NCBI GenBank assembly: GCA_018063485.1
Contig: JAGPBG010000069.1
Location: forward strand, 1 to 9,070
From: Cypionkella sp.
Lineage (GTDB): Bacteria > Pseudomonadota > Alphaproteobacteria > Rhodobacterales > Rhodobacteraceae
DNA length: 9,070 nucleotides
Direction: 5' to 3'
The notes beneath the pieces were generated by a model, which did no database searches, was not told where the DNA came from, and saw nothing but the letters and a program-made list of their open reading frames with translations. Shown in pieces: positions 7,350 through 9,070 of the stretch. The position numbers and the translations under genes are program-made. The stretch's first letter is position 1. Every line of letters starts with the position of its first letter.

Positions 7350-7364
7350 CAAGAGTATTCGGTC

Positions 7365-7381
7365 GGGGCCATAGCCGCCCC
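7365..7381 (+). promoter_or_regulatory. GC-rich hairpin just upstream of the ATPase ribosome binding site
   Basis: GGGGC (7365-7369) pairs with GCCCC (7377-7381) across a 7-base loop. The AGGAG ribosome binding site follows only 8 bases later, at 7390-7394. The position would allow an effect on translation, but such short GC stems arise by chance in GC-rich DNA. Confidence 0.25.
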
Positions 7382-7389
7382 TCTGTTGC

Positions 7390-7394
7390 AGGAG
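7390..7394 (+). promoter_or_regulatory. Ribosome binding site for the ATPase gene (decides start)
   Basis: AGGAG is the only good Shine-Dalgarno match near the start region. It lies 12 bases before the ATG at 7407, somewhat long but workable. The later ATGs at 7419 and 7422 are too far from it. The TTG at 7386 lies upstream of it and has no site of its own. Confidence 0.45.
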
Positions 7395-7406
7395 CCTGGT
7401 TATCTG

Positions 7407-8330
7407 ATGCCCGGACACATGATGTTGACTGCACAACCGGATTCGGGTGCGGATATGGAGTTTTCTGCGATGTCAGGGGATCGCACAGGCAAGCGGCGGG
7501 GCAGTTTTTCGGTGTTTCGGCCCGGCCGAACTCTGAACAACCCTCCTGTCACGCTTGATCTGGCCACCGGGCGCGAGATCTTCTCGCAACCGCTTGCGCT
7601 GATGGCTGCGAACCCGGCGCGGGTCTGGGAATCGCTTGGCCCGGTCACGCTTTCGGCCAGTCATCTTATTGGAAACGGTTTGTTGCCGGAAAGCAGCTTT
7701 GATCCTGCGGCAGGCATTTTTGACATTCTGCGCACCCGGCTTTTGCTTGGGCTGGCCGAACGCGGCTGGCGCCGGATCGCCGTTACATCCCCCACCCATG
7801 GCTGTGGCAAGTCCTTTGTTGCCAGCAATCTGGCCCTTAGCCTTTCGCGCCGTTCGGGCAGCCGCACGGTGCTGATTGATCTTGATCTGCGCCGCCCTGC
7901 GCTAGCCGATCTTTGGGGCGTCAAGGATATCAGCCCGATCGAAGATTTCCTTTCGGGTGAGCAACCGCTTGAATCGCAATTCCGCCGCTTTGGCCGCACT
8001 TTGGCGCTCGGGTTCAGCAGCGCCCCTTGTGCGATGGCGGCAGAACGGCTGCATGATCCCGACACCCATCTTGCACTCGACTCGATGCTGGAACACCTGG
8101 ATCCCGAGGTGGTGATTTACGATCTGCCCCCAGCCCTTGTCAGCGACGACGTGTTGGCACTGACCCCCTGCATTGATGCGGTGTTGCTGGTCACGGATGG
8201 CACCCGCACCTCGCCCGAAGACATCAAAGCGACAGAGCGGTTGTTTGACGGCCGCTTGCCATTGCTGGGGGTGGTCCTGAACCGTGCGCAAGACCGCAAC
8301 GCCGGTCGCTTGCATTATGACAGGGGCTAG
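7407..8330 (+). CDS. CpsD/Wzc-type P-loop ATPase (bacterial tyrosine kinase-like) for polysaccharide chain-length control
   Basis: A 307-residue cytoplasmic protein of the BY-kinase/ParA-like group that works with a Wzz-type membrane partner to control polysaccharide polymerisation and export. After a divergent, probably disordered N-terminus (1-95), a lead-in helix (FDILRTRLLLGLAERG, 105-120) precedes Walker A, TSPTHGCGKS (127-136, Lys135), Walker A' TVLIDLDLRRP (154-164, Asp158/Asp160) and Walker B VVIYDLPPAL (235-244, Asp239). The 'DLRRP' signature is typical of BY-kinases rather than ParA. Two features are odd. Walker A has His131 where PGxGKS proteins have proline, and the C-terminus (RLHYDRG) holds a single tyrosine, not the usual tyrosine cluster, so autophosphorylation control may be reduced or absent. 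The ATG at 7407 is preferred because of AGGAG upstream; a TTG at 7386 and ATGs at 7419/7422 are alternatives. The Wzz partner starts 5 bp after the stop. Confidence 0.88.
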   Translation: MPGHMMLTAQPDSGADMEFSAMSGDRTGKRRGSFSVFRPGRTLNNPPVTLDLATGREIFSQPLALMAANPARVWESLGPVTLSASHLIGNGLLPESSFDPAAGIFDILRTRLLLGLAERGWRRIAVTSPTHGCGKSFVASNLALSLSRRSGSRTVLIDLDLRRPALADLWGVKDISPIEDFLSGEQPLESQFRRFGRTLALGFSSAPCAMAAERLHDPDTHLALDSMLEHLDPEVVIYDLPPALVSDDVLALTPCIDAVLLVTDGTRTSPEDIKATERLFDGRLPLLGVVLNRAQDRNAGRLHYDRG

Positions 8331-8335
8331 GAAGG

Positions 8336-9070
8336 ATGGGGCAAATCCAATCTTTTGAAGAATTGATCAACCTGATCCGCCGCCGAGTCTGGCTGATCCT
8401 GGCCGTTGCCGTGATTGGCACGCTGGCGACCCTGGCCTATGTGCTGACCCGCCCGCCCATCTTTCAGGCGGCCGCTGTCATTCAGGTGCAATCGCCCACT
8501 GTCACCGACGGACAAGAGCCACAAAGCGGTGCAGCCCAGCTTTTGCAGGCGATCCAGCAACGTCTGACCACCCGTGAAAATCTGATCGAGGTGATCAATC
8601 GTCATGGTCTTTTCGCGGATGCACCCGGCCTTTCCCTGGATAAGAAGGTCGATCTTCTGCGCGCGTCGGTCAGTTTTCAATCCGTGGCCAGCGCCGCCGC
8701 GCAAGCCTATGGCCAGCAGAATGCGGTATCAGCGATCATCATCTTTGCAACACTTGGGAGCGCCGATCAGGCCGCCCGCGTCGCTAATGATTTCGCCCAA
8801 GGCATTCTGGATCAGTCAAATCATGGCCAGCAATCACGAGCCGACCAGAATGTGCAATTCTATCAGGGCGAAGAGCAAAGGGTCTGGGCGGAAATCTCGG
8901 CAATGGAAGCCAAGATCGCCAGCTATCAGAATGCCCATTCCGAAACCATGCCTGCCCAACGTGATGCGCGACGCGATGAATTGATCAATCTGGATACCAA
9001 CCTGCGCATATTGGAGCAACAACGCCTTGCACTTGAAGGACAGGCGGCCGAAATCCGCGCCATCAAGAAC
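8336..9070 (+). CDS. Wzz-type polysaccharide co-polymerase / chain-length determinant, N-terminal part (runs off right edge)
   Basis: The frame is open from an ATG at 8336 to the window edge (245 residues) with no stop. The N-terminus has a short cytoplasmic segment ending in basic RRR (15-17) and a membrane segment at about 18-38. This is followed by TRPPIFQAAAVIQVQSP (38-54), the proline-containing motif and first strand that define the Wzz domain (PF02706-like). The region 110-160 continues the Wzz alpha/beta fold. From about 170 onward the sequence is Gln/Glu/Ala-rich and likely forms the long periplasmic coiled coil of PCP proteins. A second membrane segment is expected beyond the window. 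AGGAAGG directly precedes the ATG, and the gap to the ATPase stop is 5 bp, so the two are co-transcribed. Unlike E. coli Wzc, kinase and Wzz parts are separate genes here, with the ATPase first. Predicted to oligomerise in the inner membrane and set chain length. Confidence 0.9.
   Translation, partial: MGQIQSFEELINLIRRRVWLILAVAVIGTLATLAYVLTRPPIFQAAAVIQVQSPTVTDGQEPQSGAAQLLQAIQQRLTTRENLIEVINRHGLFADAPGLSLDKKVDLLRASVSFQSVASAAAQAYGQQNAVSAIIIFATLGSADQAARVANDFAQGILDQSNHGQQSRADQNVQFYQGEEQRVWAEISAMEAKIASYQNAHSETMPAQRDARRDELINLDTNLRILEQQRLALEGQAAEIRAIKN

Noticed and set aside
7106..7558. Plus-strand open frame of 150 codons covering the 7125-7406 spacer
   Set aside because: It overlaps the GT2 start and runs into the ATPase gene in a different frame, with no Shine-Dalgarno and no family features. 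The spacer itself shows leader hairpins but no gene.

Overview
The window looks like chromosomal DNA of an alphaproteobacterium, most likely a Rhodobacteraceae (roseobacter-type) member. The base composition is GC-rich, the codon third positions are strongly G/C, and the gene families match what I know from that group; this is inference, with no database search behind it. It holds seven protein genes, two of which run off the window ends. I see no rRNA, tRNA, CRISPR array or transposase.

Layout. 1-2513 (-) is the N-terminal 837 residues of a modular type I polyketide synthase (ketosynthase, then acyltransferase), open at the left edge. 2668-3687 (-) is a family 2 glycosyltransferase and 3697-5115 (-) is a multi-spanning O-antigen ligase/Wzy-like polymerase with a TTG start. 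These three genes point the same way; the last two are 9 bp apart and the PKS follows after 154 bp. Across a 158-bp divergent spacer, 5274-6062 (+) encodes a WecG/TagA/CpsF-family glycosyltransferase. It converges on a second family 2 glycosyltransferase at 6177-7124 (-). The 114-bp gap between these two stop codons is filled exactly by one nested inverted-repeat element flanked by CTAG, which looks like a small non-autonomous mobile element or palindromic repeat. After a 282-bp divergent spacer, 7407-8330 (+) is a CpsD/Wzc-type P-loop ATPase without a tyrosine-rich tail, and 8336-9070 (+) is a Wzz-type chain-length regulator, open at the right edge.

How it fits together. The set (three glycosyltransferases, a polymerase/ligase, and a separate ATPase plus Wzz pair) is the core of a Wzx/Wzy-type surface polysaccharide locus. 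The initiating phosphoglycosyltransferase, flippase and outer-membrane exporter are not in view and would be expected beyond the right edge. The glycosyltransferases would build a lipid-linked repeat unit on the cytoplasmic face, the polymerase would join units in the periplasm, and the Wzz/ATPase pair would set chain length.

The most unusual points are a PKS in the same direction as the polymerase operon, the intergenic palindromic element that accounts for a whole gene-to-gene gap, and the tail-less, kinase-first ATPase/Wzz pair. None of these proves a new system. The PKS-polysaccharide linkage is the best candidate for something not yet described.
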